Assembly: GCA_910585205.1 (NCBI GenBank)
Contig: CAJUCC010000047.1
Span: forward strand, 41,672-105,671
Direction: 5' to 3'
DNA length: 64,000 nt
Origin: an uncultured Lachnospiraceae bacterium
GTDB lineage: Bacteria; Bacillota; Clostridia; Lachnospirales; Lachnospiraceae
The position numbers were made by a program, and so were the translations under genes. Positions 63,819-64,000 of the stretch are shown here, in pieces (position 1 is the stretch's first letter; each line of letters starts with the position of its first letter). The notes under the pieces were generated by a model. It made no database searches and was not told the DNA's origin. It was given only the letters and a program-made list of their open reading frames with translations.

Positions 63819-63857
63819 ACAATATGCGTCGCGGAGAGAGGCGTAGCATATTGTATT
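63816..63857 (+). repeat. 12-bp inverted repeat overlapping the tRNA promoter
   Basis: AATACAATATGC (63816-63827) is an exact reverse complement of 63846-63857, with an 18-base centre. It overlaps the -10 box and would form a hairpin in the leader RNA. Confidence 0.7.
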
Positions 63858-63881
63858 GCCGGTGCGGTGATTACAGGAAAA

Positions 63882-63956
63882 CGGGGTGTGGCTCAGCTTG
63901 GCTAGAGCGCCTGGTTTGGGACCAGGAGGTCGCAGGTTCGAATCCTGTCACCCCGA
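63882..63956 (+). tRNA. tRNA-Pro (anticodon TGG)
   Basis: Cloverleaf folds: acceptor CGGGGTG/CACCCCG plus A discriminator, anticodon stem CCTGG/CCAGG with loop TTTGGGA (TGG), T-arm GCAGG-TTCGAAT-CCTGT. CCA is not encoded. Confidence 0.95.
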
Positions 63957-63964
63957 GCGGATAT

Positions 63965-64000
63965 GCGGGTGTAGTTCAATGGTAGAACACCAGCCTTCCA
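63965..64000 (+). tRNA. tRNA-Gly (anticodon TCC), cut by window end
   Basis: Acceptor GCGGGTG, D-arm GTTCAATGGTAGAAC and the start of the anticodon stem CCAGC with loop CTTCCA at the edge; the anticodon would be TCC. The 3' half lies outside the window. Confidence 0.85.

Overview
The window looks like a chromosomal segment of a Lachnospiraceae-type clostridium (Firmicutes, moderately high GC). Supporting signs are strong AGGAGG ribosome sites and sigma-A promoters (TTGACA/TATAAT), a butyrate kinase and phosphate butyryltransferase pair, diaminopimelate synthesis through DapL, a T-box ahead of aspS-gatCAB, an ANTAR regulator next to glutamine synthetase, DUF975 and DUF1700 proteins, and a forespore-type promoter before a small Asn/Gln-rich protein. 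No phage, transposon, CRISPR array or integrase was found. Most of the window is core genome with short intergenic gaps.

Layout. 1-4.2 kb: 5'-truncated ClpX-type ATPase, Csp-like subtilase, LspA-like peptidase, HAD hydrolase and a small YPTD-repeat protein. 4.3-8.0 kb: carbamate kinase-like protein and the metNIQ importer. 8.1-10 kb: Rrf2 regulator with a MATE transporter. 10-17.3 kb: an envelope island (membrane-anchored propeller-like protein, LTA-synthase-like enzyme, YfhO-like protein, DUF6020-like protein). 17.5-23.2 kb: hisC, small-multidrug-export protein, methyltransferase, hslO, nadE and an anchored protein. 23.3-26.3 kb: an AT-richer membrane gene split at a G7 tract, then glnA and its ANTAR partner behind a hairpin-rich leader. 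26.4-28.5 kb: dapF and dapL. 28.5-30.2 kb: three minus-strand genes including an HEXXH protein. 30.4-36.1 kb: tex, ribU, a ferredoxin-type aldo/keto reductase, a mini-protein with a decarboxylase beta-subunit motif, and a MotA-like/LuxR pair. 36.2-42.8 kb, minus strand: binding protein plus chemoreceptor, ptb-buk and cstA. 43-46.8 kb: secA and prfB, the latter needing a +1 frameshift. 47-50.2 kb: a large repeat-bearing surface protein. 50.2-55.5 kb: T-box-aspS-gatCAB. 55.6-60.3 kb: DUF6106-like protein, guaB, an XRE and a MerR regulator, two small conserved genes and the forespore-type small gene. 60.4-63.8 kb: a THUMP methyltransferase, a degenerate amidase, rdgB and a YfcE-type phosphoesterase. 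The window ends in a tRNA operon (tRNA-Pro, then tRNA-Gly cut by the edge).

How the genes work together. aspS and gatCAB together can make Asn-tRNA (and Gln-tRNA) by transamidation, and their T-box carries a GAAC specifier fitting both Asn and Glu tRNAs. glnA supplies the glutamine used by GatCAB and NadE. ptb-buk complete butyrate formation with ATP gain. The most unusual points are the T-box specifier, the prfB frameshift at UAA instead of UGA, the glnA attenuator with ANTAR, the G7 frameshift, the pseudo-amidase and the sigma-G/F-like promoter. Functions rest on reading motifs by eye; no database search was run.
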